Of a stretch of 32,195 nucleotides of DNA, positions 7,938 through 17,014 are shown piece after piece (the first letter of the stretch is position 1; the number at the start of each line of letters is the position of its first letter). Where the stretch lies: assembly GCA_016280345.1 (NCBI GenBank), contig JAEEGN010000108.1, positions 1-32,195 on the forward strand, given 5' to 3'. The stretch comes from Selenomonadaceae bacterium. GTDB taxonomy: Bacteria > Bacillota > Negativicutes > Selenomonadales > Selenomonadaceae. The notes beneath the pieces were generated by a model, which did no database searches, was not told the origin of the DNA, and saw only the letters and a program-made list of their open reading frames with translations. The translations under genes and the position numbers were made by a program.

Positions 7938-9127
7938 AACGATATTTCATGGCCGGGCTGGCCATCGTGCTGGCGCTTTCGTTGGGCGCGATCCTCTATG
8001 GGGCGTGGCTCAACGAGCGGGGAGAATACCAGATCACGCGGCGCATGGAGGAGCGGCGTCTGACGCTGCACGGGGCGAAGGCTGCCAGGCGCCGGCTCAG
8101 CCCTCGAATCTCGGTGAACGCGATCAACCTCTTTTCCAACGACATGGCGGACGCCGTGGCGCTGGTGGACGGGCGGATCGTGGAGTGCCTGGCGCCGAAG
8201 GGCAGCTTCGTGCGCCGCGGCGACACCATTTTCGTCCTCGAGAACGAAGACATTCCGCTCCAGATGCAGGAAGCGGCGTCGAATATCCTGCGGGCCCAGG
8301 CGGAACTGAAGCGGGCGGAGAACAATTACACCCGTTATCAGATATTGAAGGCCCATGACGCAGCCTCTTCCCAGCAGTTCGACGAAGCGGAGGCCGCGTA
8401 TCTCTCGGCGCAGTCGGCGCTGGGGGTGGCCGAGGCGAAGTCGGCCCAGCTTGGCGTGCAGGAATCGCGCCAGCAGGTCATCGCGCCCCTCGACGGCAAA
8501 GTACTGGTGCTTTACCGCCAGCAGGGCGCCTACGTACAGGCCGGCACGTCCCTGGCCCTCGTCGGTGATTTCCGCTTCCTTTACTTCACCAGTCCCCTCG
8601 AAGACGAAGACGCCCGCCATCTGACGGTGGGCCAGGAAGCGGAGCTGGTCTTCCAGAGCGGCGACTTCAAGAAAGTCTACGGCACCGATTACGCCGCGGG
8701 CAATCTCGGCAACCGCCAGACGTTCACCGCCACCATCGCGCAGATCACGCCGCCGCTTTCCGAGCCGGCCGCCATGCGCAACGTGCTCTGGCAGGTGGAC
8801 AACCGCTCCGGCCTCCTGGAGCCGCAGACATACGGCGGCGTCACCTTCCAGTCGAAGGGGGGCCACGACGCTCTCGTCGTGCCGCTGGCCGCGATGGCCG
8901 ACAGCACGAACACGGAAGTCTTCGTCGCCAAAGACGACGGCACCATCGAGCGGCGTGCCGTGCGGACGGGAGCGAACGACGGCGCCTATATCGAAATCCT
9001 GTCCGGCCTTACCGCCGATGAGATCGTCGTGACCAGCGGCGTAGAGGGCCTGACGGACGGCGCCCAGGCCGAAATCATCCTGGACGATACGGATGCGGGC
9101 AAAGCGGAAGGAGGCGCGGCGAAGTGA
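7934..9127 (+). CDS. Periplasmic adaptor (RND/MFP type) of exporter copy 1
   Basis: This 397-residue protein bridges inner-membrane transporter and outer-membrane channel in the periplasm. It has one N-terminal membrane anchor (about 6-26), a biotinyl-lipoyl half motif 'VLENEDIPLQMQEAASNI', an alpha-helical hairpin rich in A/E/Q (about 115-175), the second half 'APLDGKVLVLYRQQGAYV', a beta-barrel, and a C-terminal membrane-proximal domain ending 'EGLTDGAQAEIIL'. It resembles RND efflux adaptors more than classical HlyD. The start ATG at 7934 has GGAGG ten bases upstream. It overlaps the next gene by four bases (GTGA). A paralogue with the same length and order lies at 15842-17014. Confidence 0.85.
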   Translation: MKRYFMAGLAIVLALSLGAILYGAWLNERGEYQITRRMEERRLTLHGAKAARRRLSPRISVNAINLFSNDMADAVALVDGRIVECLAPKGSFVRRGDTIFVLENEDIPLQMQEAASNILRAQAELKRAENNYTRYQILKAHDAASSQQFDEAEAAYLSAQSALGVAEAKSAQLGVQESRQQVIAPLDGKVLVLYRQQGAYVQAGTSLALVGDFRFLYFTSPLEDEDARHLTVGQEAELVFQSGDFKKVYGTDYAAGNLGNRQTFTATIAQITPPLSEPAAMRNVLWQVDNRSGLLEPQTYGGVTFQSKGGHDALVVPLAAMADSTNTEVFVAKDDGTIERRAVRTGANDGAYIEILSGLTADEIVVTSGVEGLTDGAQAEIILDDTDAGKAEGGAAK

Positions 9128-10080
9128 ACAACGAGCAGATTTTCAATCGCGCCGCCCTCGACAAACTGCGTTCGCCGGAGAAACTCGACACCCTGATCCG
9201 CATCACCGGCCCGGTGGGCTGGATGGGGCTGGTCTCCATCGCCGTCCTCTGCTTCGCCATCGTGCTCTGGTCCATTTACGGCTCTTTCACGGAAAAAGCC
9301 GACGGGAAAGGGCTGATCCTCGATTCGGCGGGCGTCGTGAACATCACCCATACGGCGGGCGGGAAAATCACCAAACTGTACGTCCAGACCGGCGAACATA
9401 TCCACAAGGGGCAGCTCGTCGCCCGCATGGAGCAGCCGGAGCAGTCGGCGGACACCCGCATGGCGCAGTACGGCGCGGAGCTGGCCACCAACGACCGGGA
9501 CGTGCAGGGGCGCGTCTATCAGTACGACGCCAAGCGCCATCAGCAGGCGGCCCGGGAGGATATCTACTCCGACTATGACGGCGTCGTGGACGAGGTCATG
9601 GCGATGGAGGGCGAACTTTTGCAACCCGGCAGCCCTGTCTGTTCCGTGCGCCTCACGCAGAACCGGGACGAGCTGACCGGCGTATTCTACATTCCGGTCG
9701 ATAAAGGCAAGCGCGTCGAGCCGGGCATGACGATCCAGCTGGCGCCGAACGGCGTGGACGTCACCCAGACGGGCAGCCTGATCGGCGTGGTGAAAAGCGT
9801 TTCCCAGTACCCGATTTCCGCTGAGGGCGTGAAGAAAGGTCTCGGCAACGCGCAGCTCGCCCAGTACGTCCTTACCCAGGGCGGCGGGGCGGCGGTGGAA
9901 GTGAAGTTCGAGTTGGTGAAGGACGAAAGCTCCGAATCGGGCTACCTCTGGACCTCCGTGGTCGGACGTCACAAGCCCATCACCGCGGGCAGTTTCTGCA
10001 CCGGCTCCATCGTCATTGAGCGGGAGCCGCCGATCGAGAAGGTTTTCTACAAGATCAGCCAGTGGCTCCGGAGTCGGTAA
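9124..10080 (+). CDS. NHLM-type HlyD family secretion protein, exporter copy 1
   Basis: The protein (318 residues) is the HlyD-like component of NHLM bacteriocin systems. It has a cytosolic start with 'DKLRSPEKLDTLIRIT' (13-28), a single membrane segment (about 31-54), then a periplasmic barrel with 'GGKITKLYVQTGEHIHKGQL' and the strongly conserved 'VEPGMTIQLAPNGVDVTQTG'. 'SPEKLD' just before the membrane is typical of this group. GTG at 9124 overlaps the adaptor stop and has AAGGAGG upstream. It probably pairs with the C39-ABC transporter 74 bases downstream. Its paralogue is at 17011-18015. Confidence 0.9.
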   Translation: MNNEQIFNRAALDKLRSPEKLDTLIRITGPVGWMGLVSIAVLCFAIVLWSIYGSFTEKADGKGLILDSAGVVNITHTAGGKITKLYVQTGEHIHKGQLVARMEQPEQSADTRMAQYGAELATNDRDVQGRVYQYDAKRHQQAAREDIYSDYDGVVDEVMAMEGELLQPGSPVCSVRLTQNRDELTGVFYIPVDKGKRVEPGMTIQLAPNGVDVTQTGSLIGVVKSVSQYPISAEGVKKGLGNAQLAQYVLTQGGGAAVEVKFELVKDESSESGYLWTSVVGRHKPITAGSFCTGSIVIEREPPIEKVFYKISQWLRSR

Positions 10081-10153
10081 ATAATTCTGCGATAAGAAAA
10101 AATGAGTTTCTTACTTCAAAAAAAGTCAGGAAATTTTTGGAGCAGATGGATTT

Positions 10154-12388
10154 ATGGATATGAAAGAAAGGCTCCGGCAGTTCATCTTCGGGACGAAGCG
10201 CGTCAAAGTCCCCACCGTCCTCCAGATGGAGGCGGTGGAGTGCGGCGCGGCGGCTCTGGCGATGGTGCTTGCCTACTATGGCAAGTGGATTCCGCTGGAA
10301 CGGCTGCGGCAGGAGTGCGGCGTCACCCGCGACGGCAGCAACGCCGACAACCTCGTGCGCGCCGCGATGCGTATGGGCTGCCGGGCAGAAGGCCGCGCCG
10401 GTCATCCGCTGGGATTGAAGAAAAAAGAATATCCGCTGATTCTGTTTTGGGAGTTCAACCATTTCGTCGTGCTGGAGGGCATCGAAAACGACGTCGTGTA
10501 CCTGAACGACCCCGCCATGGGGCGGCGACAGCTTCCGTGGAAGGAGTTCCGCACCTCTTACACCGGCGTATATATCGAGGTTCGTCCGGACAAGGAGCGA
10601 TTTGCGCCGGAGGGACACCCGTACAGCATCGTCAAGGCGATGGCGGAAAAGCTCGCGGAGGACAAGTGGGCGGTCCTGTTCGTGGTCGTCCTCGGGCTCT
10701 GCATGATCCTTCCCGGCATTGCCGTGCCGGTGATGAACCAGATTTTCATCGACGACGTCTTTTCCATGAAGCATCCCGAATGGACGCAGAAGCTCTTTGC
10801 GGCCATGCTGGGCGCTATGGTGCTTTCCGGAACCATGACCGCCATGCGTTCGGCGGTGCTCAATTTCTGGCGCAGGAAACTGACGCTTTCGGATTCCTCC
10901 AGCTTCTTCTGGCACGTCCTGCAGTTGCCGGTGGCTTTCTTCCAGCAGCGGTACGCGGCGGACGTGGCCTCCCGCATTCAGTTCAACGAGGCCAACGCCC
11001 AGGTGCTCACGGAGCAAGCGGCGACCTCCCTGCTGGATCTCTTCGTGGCCCTTTTCTATCTGGGGCTGCTGTTCCAGTACAGCGTGCCGCTGACCATTGT
11101 CGGCGTTTCCGTCAGCGCTCTGGATATCTTCATGCTGCTCTATATGCGGCGCAACATGACCGACCTGACCATGCGGATCCAGCAGGAGCGGAGCAAGGAA
11201 TACGGCGCCCTGATGGCGGGCGTCATGATGATCGAGAGCATCAAGGCCAACGGCAGTGAAGGCGACCTGTTCACGAAATGGTCGGGCTACGGCACGAAGG
11301 CCACCGATGCCATACAGGACATGCAGGTCTGGTCGATGAAGCTGAAGCTGATTCCGTCGCTGCTGGCAGGCCTGAACAGCGCCCTGATTATGACGGTGGG
11401 TGGCTTCTCCATCATGGAGGGCGTGATGACCGCCGGTATTTATACCGCGTTCAACAGCCTGATTGCCCAGTTCCAGCAACCGGTGGAAAAATTGAAGATG
11501 TTCGGAAACACGTTGCAGATGACCGAGATGCAGATGCAGCGTCTCGACGACGTGAGACGGTACAAGATCGACAGTTTGAATTACCCCAGCGAAGCGGAAG
11601 AAGAAGCGAAGCAGAAGACCTTCCCCGGCGACCGCCTTTCCGGCGAACTGGTCCTCAGGGACGTGAGCTTCGGCTACAGCCCACTGAACCCGCCGTTGAT
11701 CGAGCATTTCGATCTGGCGCTGGAGCCAGGCGAGTGGGCCGCCGTGGTAGGCGCCTCGGGCAGCGGCAAATCGACGCTGGCCAAGATCGTATCCGGCCTT
11801 TACGAGGAATGGTCGGGTGACGTGCTTTTCGACGGCGTCAAGCGGCGAGACATTCCGCGGGCTGTCATCGTCAATTCTCTGTCCACAGTGGATCAGGACG
11901 TGTTCCAGCTTTCGGGGACGGTACGCGAAAACATTTCCCTTTTCGACAAGTCCGTACCGAAGGAAGACATCATCCAGGCGGCGCAGGATGCCTGCATCCA
12001 TGAGGACATCCTGAAGCTGAACGGCTCTTACGAAGCGTCGGTCTCCGAAGGCGGAATGAACTTCTCGGGCGGTCAGCGGCAGCGGATGGAGATCGCCCGG
12101 GCTTTGGCCTCGAACCCGTCGCTTTTGATCCTTGACGAGGCCACCAGCGCCATCGACCCGATGACGGAGCAGAAAGTATTGGAAAATATCCGCCGGCGGG
12201 GCTGCACCTGCCTGATCGTCGCCCATCGCCTTTCGACGATCCGGGACGCGGACGAGATCATCATGCTGGAAGGCGGCAAGGTGGCGGAGCGGGGCACGCA
12301 CCGGGATCTCATACAGCACGACGGCCCTTACCGCAGGCTTATTGAGGAACGGGAGCAGGAGGAAAACGGCGAGGAAACGCTTGACTAG
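10154..12388 (+). CDS. NHLM-type peptidase-containing ABC transporter (C39), exporter copy 1
   Basis: A bifunctional inner-membrane transporter of 744 residues. Its N-terminal C39 peptidase has C30 in 'VECGAAALAMVL', H103 in 'FNHFVVLEG' and D119 in 'LNDPAMG', an intact triad that should cut leaders after GG. Six-helix ABC membrane domain about 160-450. The nucleotide-binding domain has Walker A 'GASGSGKST' (533-541), signature 'FSGGQRQR' (from 637), Walker B 'LLILDEATSAID' (D661, E662) and the H-loop 'VAHRLST'. ATG at 10154 is preceded by GGAG 11 bases upstream. The 73-base gap before it is the longest in this half of the operon. It probably acts as a dimer, or with the second ABC protein. 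Confidence 0.94.
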   Translation: MDMKERLRQFIFGTKRVKVPTVLQMEAVECGAAALAMVLAYYGKWIPLERLRQECGVTRDGSNADNLVRAAMRMGCRAEGRAGHPLGLKKKEYPLILFWEFNHFVVLEGIENDVVYLNDPAMGRRQLPWKEFRTSYTGVYIEVRPDKERFAPEGHPYSIVKAMAEKLAEDKWAVLFVVVLGLCMILPGIAVPVMNQIFIDDVFSMKHPEWTQKLFAAMLGAMVLSGTMTAMRSAVLNFWRRKLTLSDSSSFFWHVLQLPVAFFQQRYAADVASRIQFNEANAQVLTEQAATSLLDLFVALFYLGLLFQYSVPLTIVGVSVSALDIFMLLYMRRNMTDLTMRIQQERSKEYGALMAGVMMIESIKANGSEGDLFTKWSGYGTKATDAIQDMQVWSMKLKLIPSLLAGLNSALIMTVGGFSIMEGVMTAGIYTAFNSLIAQFQQPVEKLKMFGNTLQMTEMQMQRLDDVRRYKIDSLNYPSEAEEEAKQKTFPGDRLSGELVLRDVSFGYSPLNPPLIEHFDLALEPGEWAAVVGASGSGKSTLAKIVSGLYEEWSGDVLFDGVKRRDIPRAVIVNSLSTVDQDVFQLSGTVRENISLFDKSVPKEDIIQAAQDACIHEDILKLNGSYEASVSEGGMNFSGGQRQRMEIARALASNPSLLILDEATSAIDPMTEQKVLENIRRRGCTCLIVAHRLSTIRDADEIIMLEGGKVAERGTHRDLIQHDGPYRRLIEEREQEENGEETLD

Positions 12389-12403
12389 AATGAGGGAAAC
12401 GAT

Positions 12404-15130
12404 ATGAAGCTCGAGGCAGGGAAACGGTTCCGGATACCGGACGACAATACCTATATCGAAGTGATTTCCGGCAAGGCGGAGGTCTATGCCGTTACGCGCA
12501 AGAAGATTTCTTTCCGCCGGATTTTTCTGATGGAGCTGGAGCCGGGCGGGACGGCCTTCCCACCGATGGACGAGTTTGAGTTGATCGACATCCTGATTTA
12601 CGCGGTGGAGGACGTCGATCTGGAGACACATTCCCTGGCCGAGGCCGATGTCGTCACGCTGCGCGAGCAGATGAAGCAATGGTTCGCCTCCCTGCTGGAG
12701 CTTCCCTGGCTTCGCCTGATGGCCGACCGGGGCGATGATGTGCTGAAGCATTGGGAGAACGGCAACCTGCCTCTGGGGCAGGGCGACGACCGGGACACGC
12801 TGCTGGAGCGGTTCGGTGACAACGAGGGCATCTTCGCCATGTTGCTGGGCGTCCGCTTCGGCGCCCAGGACGAGAAGCTGTCCATGCGCATGGCGAGCCG
12901 CGCCAAACAGAAGCGGCGCATCGTCGAGCAGTCCATTGCCCAGATGCTGGGAGAGGAAACGGTCCCGGAGGACGGCGAGAGCCAGGGCAACGCGAAGCTG
13001 GAGGACACGGTCTTCCTCGTGCGCTGCGCGGCCCAGGCCCTGGACATGAGGAGCCGGGACGTGCACCTTGCCCCGGAGATGGCGAAAAAGCTCGACCAGC
13101 TTGGATTGATTCGTCGTCTCGTGCAAAAGGGCGGCATGCAGATGCGTTTCGTCACGCTGCCCGAGGACTGGCATACCGGCGACAGCGGTGTCCTCCTCGG
13201 CTATTACGGGGAAAAGAAGCAACTGGCCGTCTTCCTGCCGGTGACGCCGGAATCCTATCGCATGGTGACGCGGGACCACCCCGAGGGCATTCCCGTGACG
13301 GACGAGGTGGCCAAGGCCATCGACCGCGACGCCTTCATCCTCTACGCCGGCATTTCCGGGCAGAAGCTCACCGGGCGCGACTTCCTGCGGTTCTTCTTCC
13401 GCCAGTGCTGGAAAACCGACTGGAAGACCGTCGTCGCCGTCAGCGTCGCCATGGGCCTGATCCCTCTGATTACGCCGGTCATCACGGAAACCATCTTCAA
13501 GGACATCATCCCGATCCTCGACCGGAAAGGGCTGGCCACCGTCACGCAGGTGGCCATGGTTTCGGGCTTCACTATGGCGGCGTTGGGCCTGGTGCGCTCC
13601 ATCGCCTTCCTGCGCGTGAATTCCCGGGGCGGCTTTGCGGCAAAGGCCGCCATGGTCGGGCGGATGCTGTCGCTGCCCACGAGATTTTTCCGCGAGTACC
13701 AGTCCGGCGACATCGCCAACCGTATGATGGGACTGGAGCAGATCACGCAGCTTCTCTCCGGGGAACTGGTGGGGACGCTTTTCAGCTTCGTCTTCTCCTT
13801 CTGGAGCCTCGCCCTGATGTTCTATTACAGCGTGAAGCTCACGGCGGTCGCCATCGTCATCTGGTTGGTGTACGTTGCCATCGGCGGGTTCCTGCTGCGC
13901 CGCCTGGTGGACTACCAGCGGAAGATGACCATGGCGAAGAACAAGACCTCCGGCATCTTGCAGCAGATCTTCACCGGGCTGGTGAAGTTCCGGGTGAAGG
14001 GCGCGGAGGAATACGCCTACCACCTCTGGAGCGAACGGTTTGCCGAGGAATGGAAATGGAACTACGAGGCCGGCTGGCTTCGGGCATATAACGACGTCAT
14101 CGCCGTCATCCAGCCGATCCTGCTTTCCCTCGCCCTCTACTACTTCGGAATCAAGGAACTGGCCGAAGCGGCGGCTGCGGGCGGGACCGCGGCCAGCGCC
14201 GCCCAGGAAGCCCTGGGCGCGCCGGAGCCGCTGACGGTGGCGACCTTCATTGCGTTCCAGGCGGCCTATACCGGCTTCAATGCCTCCGTTAACGCCGTCA
14301 TGCAGACGATGGAGCATTTCTCCGTCATCCAGCCGCTGCTGGAAAACATCCGGCCCATCCTGGAGGCGGAGCCGGAAAGTGCCGAAGACAAGCTGGAGGC
14401 CGACGTGCTCTCCGGGGCCTTCGAGGTCAGGAATCTGACGTTCTCCTACGGCGATGGCCTGCCCGACGTCCTGAAGGACGTGAGTTTCCGCGTGGCAGCA
14501 GGAGAGCACGTGGCCATCGTCGGCAAGTCCGGTTGCGGCAAATCCACGCTGATCCGCCTTCTCTTGGGCTTCGAGCAGCCGAAGAGCGGCGCCGTCTATT
14601 ACGACGGGCAGGACCTCTCCGAGCTGTCGCTGCCCTCAGTGCGTTCCCAGATGGGCGTGGTACTGCAGAATGGGCAGCTCATGACCGGCGACATCTACCG
14701 GAACATCATCGGCGTCAATGACTTGACCCTCGAAGACGCCTGGGCGGCGGCGGAGGCGGCGGGCGTCGCCGACGACATTCGCGAGATGCCGATGCAGATG
14801 CAGACCATGGTTTCCGAGGGCAGCACCAACATCTCCGGCGGCCAGCGCCAGCGTATCCTGATCGCCAAGGCGTTGGCCATGAAGCCTTCCATTATCGTCT
14901 GTGACGAAGCGACCAGCGCCCTTGACAACCACACCCAGGCCATCGTGACCCGAAGCCTGGACAAGCTCAAGGCGACGCGCATCGTCGTGGCGCACCGTCT
15001 TTCCACCATCCGCCATGCCGACCGCATTATCGTCCTTGATCAGGGGCGGATTGCCGAGAGCGGCACCTTCAACGAGCTGGTGGACAAGGGCGGGCTCTTC
15101 GCCTCTTTCGTCAAGCGTCAGGTGGCATGA
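12404..15130 (+). CDS. NHLM-type ABC transporter with N-terminal sensor-like domain, exporter copy 1
   Basis: The second ABC protein of NHLM systems is 908 residues long. There is no peptidase. Instead about 330 residues precede the membrane domain, starting with a cupin-like or cyclic-nucleotide-binding-like fold ('EVISGKAEVYAVTRKKISFR'). A six-helix membrane domain (about 345-640) and an ATPase follow: Walker A 'GKSGCGKST' (707-715), 'ISGGQRQR', Walker B 'IIVCDEATSALD', H-loop 'VAHRLST'. The role of the N-terminal region is not settled; a regulatory or substrate-engaging role is inference. It begins 15 bases after the peptidase transporter, and the two ATPases may form a heterodimer. Confidence 0.92.
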   Translation: MKLEAGKRFRIPDDNTYIEVISGKAEVYAVTRKKISFRRIFLMELEPGGTAFPPMDEFELIDILIYAVEDVDLETHSLAEADVVTLREQMKQWFASLLELPWLRLMADRGDDVLKHWENGNLPLGQGDDRDTLLERFGDNEGIFAMLLGVRFGAQDEKLSMRMASRAKQKRRIVEQSIAQMLGEETVPEDGESQGNAKLEDTVFLVRCAAQALDMRSRDVHLAPEMAKKLDQLGLIRRLVQKGGMQMRFVTLPEDWHTGDSGVLLGYYGEKKQLAVFLPVTPESYRMVTRDHPEGIPVTDEVAKAIDRDAFILYAGISGQKLTGRDFLRFFFRQCWKTDWKTVVAVSVAMGLIPLITPVITETIFKDIIPILDRKGLATVTQVAMVSGFTMAALGLVRSIAFLRVNSRGGFAAKAAMVGRMLSLPTRFFREYQSGDIANRMMGLEQITQLLSGELVGTLFSFVFSFWSLALMFYYSVKLTAVAIVIWLVYVAIGGFLLRRLVDYQRKMTMAKNKTSGILQQIFTGLVKFRVKGAEEYAYHLWSERFAEEWKWNYEAGWLRAYNDVIAVIQPILLSLALYYFGIKELAEAAAAGGTAASAAQEALGAPEPLTVATFIAFQAAYTGFNASVNAVMQTMEHFSVIQPLLENIRPILEAEPESAEDKLEADVLSGAFEVRNLTFSYGDGLPDVLKDVSFRVAAGEHVAIVGKSGCGKSTLIRLLLGFEQPKSGAVYYDGQDLSELSLPSVRSQMGVVLQNGQLMTGDIYRNIIGVNDLTLEDAWAAAEAAGVADDIREMPMQMQTMVSEGSTNISGGQRQRILIAKALAMKPSIIVCDEATSALDNHTQAIVTRSLDKLKATRIVVAHRLSTIRHADRIIVLDQGRIAESGTFNELVDKGGLFASFVKRQVA

Positions 15131-15171
15131 AACGGTACGGCAAGTCATTCCTCCCGAAATGAGATGAGACA

Positions 15172-15765
15172 ATGGCCGAAACGCAGTCAATGAATGCCGG
15201 CGAACCGCAGGCGGGCGTTGTTCCCATGCGGTTCGAGGACATCTATCTCGCCTACTACAAGCGCGTCTATAACTTCATTTACAGCCGTCTTCTGCATCGG
15301 GAAAACGCCGAGGACGTGACGGCGGACGTCTTCGTCTCCGTCCACCGCAACCTTTCACGGCTGGATTTGAGCCGGGGCACCTTCAATACCTGGATCTTTT
15401 CCATCGCGCGGAACGCTGTGCGGGATTTCAAGAAGCGCGCTGCCTTCCGTTGCGAGGTTCTGGGTAGCGTGCCGGAGACGTTCGCCCCGGAAGAGTCTTT
15501 TCCGGAGAACGGCGGGCGGGACAATACCCTGAAGAACCCGGACAACATTTGGCTGCAGCAGTTGCTCCAGCAACTTACGGAGGAGGAGGGAGATCTTCTG
15601 ATGTACCGGTACCAGATGAGCCTTTCCAACGCGGAAGTCGGGGAAATACTGGATATCAGCGTGGAGGCGGTCAGCGCGAGATACCAGCGATTGCTGAAGA
15701 AGTGCCGGCAGATGAGCCGGCAGATGGAACAAGCTTCCGGCCGTCTCTGGCAGGGGGACTCGTAA
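15172..15765 (+). CDS. ECF-like sigma-70 family RNA polymerase sigma factor
   Basis: A 197-residue sigma factor with region 2 at about 20-90 ('FEDIYLAYYKRVYNFIYSRL', 'AEDVTADVFVSVHRNL', 'FNTWIFSIARNAVRDFKKR') and region 4 at about 133-180 ('MSLSNAEVGEILDISVEAVS', a helix-turn-helix). No region 3 is present, so it is of the ECF size class. ATG at 15172 has no strong ribosome-binding site; ATG at 15226 would remove a poorly conserved 18-residue start. No anti-sigma factor gene is next to it. It sits exactly between the two exporter copies, suggesting a dedicated regulator. The shared promoter motif (P1-P4) is its most likely target, by inference. Confidence 0.92.
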   Translation: MAETQSMNAGEPQAGVVPMRFEDIYLAYYKRVYNFIYSRLLHRENAEDVTADVFVSVHRNLSRLDLSRGTFNTWIFSIARNAVRDFKKRAAFRCEVLGSVPETFAPEESFPENGGRDNTLKNPDNIWLQQLLQQLTEEEGDLLMYRYQMSLSNAEVGEILDISVEAVSARYQRLLKKCRQMSRQMEQASGRLWQGDS

Positions 15766-15841
15766 TACCGCGCCTGGAGCAGACCCACGACGCGATTTCA
15801 ATAATAGAGAAAAAATCATTCAGAAAGGATAGGTTGCGAGA

Positions 15842-17014
15842 ATGAAAAGGTATTATTTCATCGGGATCGTGGTCATCCTCGCGCTGGCCTTGGGGTTGGT
15901 AGGGTATGGCGCTTGGCTGAACTACAGCGACGAGAACCAGATTGCCCGCCGTATGGAGGAACGTGCGCTTCAGCTCACGGGGGCGAAAGCGCGCAAACGG
16001 GAGCTTCGCCCGGCGATGACTCTGGACACGGTGCGTCTTTACAGTGAAAAGATGACGGACGCGGTGGCGCTGACGGACGGCCGCATAACACGCTGGGCCG
16101 TGGGGAAGAACACGCCCGTCCGTGCAGGCGACCTGCTGCTGACCATGAGCAACGAGCAGATCCCCGCCCGGATCCAGCAGGCGGCCAGCGGCGTGCGCCG
16201 CGCCGAGGCGGTCCTTGCCCAGGCGGTGAACTCCTTCCATCGGCAGGAACGGCTGCTGGCCCGCCTCGCCACCTCGCAGGAAAAATACGAAGAAGCGGAA
16301 GCGCAGTACCTGGCTGCCTCGGAGGCGCTGGCCGAGGCCCAGGCGCAGTATGAACAATACCTGATCCAGCAGCAGTGGCTGAACGTCTATTCTCCGGTGG
16401 ACGGCGACGTGCTGATTGTTTACCAGCACGAAGGCGCTTATGTGCAGGCAGGTATGCCCGTGGCGCTGGTGGGTGATTTCTCGCGGCTGCAGTTCAATTC
16501 GACGCTGAACGACGCGGATACCCGGTATCTTTCCGTGGGCACGAAGGCGGTGCTCCGGTTCCAGGACGCGACAACACTGGAAAAAGCCTACGGCACAGGA
16601 TATGCGGCGGGCAACCACGGCGCGAACCCACAGGTGCGGGCGACGCTGGTGAGCATTCAGCCGCCTCCCCACGAACCGGCGGACATCCGGCGGGCCGTCT
16701 GGGAGATTGACAACCGCTCTCGGATTTTTGAGCCGATGACCTATACAAGTGTGACCCTCGAAACCGAGACGCCCCATACGTGCCTGACAGTGCCCCGGCT
16801 GGCGCTGCTCGATTCCAAGATGGATACGGTGTTCGTTGTGGACGCCGAAGGCATCGTGCATCGCCGCACCGTAACGGCAGGCGTCAGCGACGGACAGGGC
16901 GTGGAGATCGTCTCCGGGCTCTCCGAGGGTGAAGTGGTCGCCGTAGGGCGGCTGGACGGACTGGCGGATGGCCAGCGGGTGGACATCGTGATGCAGAAAG
17001 GGGAAGAAGGATGA
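15842..17014 (+). CDS. Periplasmic adaptor (RND/MFP type) of exporter copy 2
   Basis: Paralogue of 7934-9127, 390 residues, with the same layout: N-terminal anchor (about 6-25), 'YGAWLN' after it, an A/E/Q-rich helical hairpin (about 110-170), lipoyl half 'SPVDGDVLIVYQHEGAYVQA', and a C-terminal domain ending 'LDGLADGQRVDIVM'. Shared strings with copy 1 include 'RRMEER', 'MTDAVAL' versus 'MADAVAL', and 'YAAGN'. AAAGGATAGG precedes the ATG. It follows the sigma gene by 76 bases and overlaps the next gene by four bases (ATGA). Its job should be the same periplasmic bridge, possibly with different cargo preference. Confidence 0.85.
   Translation: MKRYYFIGIVVILALALGLVGYGAWLNYSDENQIARRMEERALQLTGAKARKRELRPAMTLDTVRLYSEKMTDAVALTDGRITRWAVGKNTPVRAGDLLLTMSNEQIPARIQQAASGVRRAEAVLAQAVNSFHRQERLLARLATSQEKYEEAEAQYLAASEALAEAQAQYEQYLIQQQWLNVYSPVDGDVLIVYQHEGAYVQAGMPVALVGDFSRLQFNSTLNDADTRYLSVGTKAVLRFQDATTLEKAYGTGYAAGNHGANPQVRATLVSIQPPPHEPADIRRAVWEIDNRSRIFEPMTYTSVTLETETPHTCLTVPRLALLDSKMDTVFVVDAEGIVHRRTVTAGVSDGQGVEIVSGLSEGEVVAVGRLDGLADGQRVDIVMQKGEEG

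Noticed and set aside
12598..13155. Serine/arginine-rich minus-strand frames inside transporter genes
   Set aside because: Typical shadows; no independent signals.
10055..14509. Very long open frame on the minus strand opposite the exporter genes
   Set aside because: It is a composition artefact of GC-rich codons on the plus strand; the translation is rich in His, Arg and Gln with no domain, and the plus-strand genes have full motifs.
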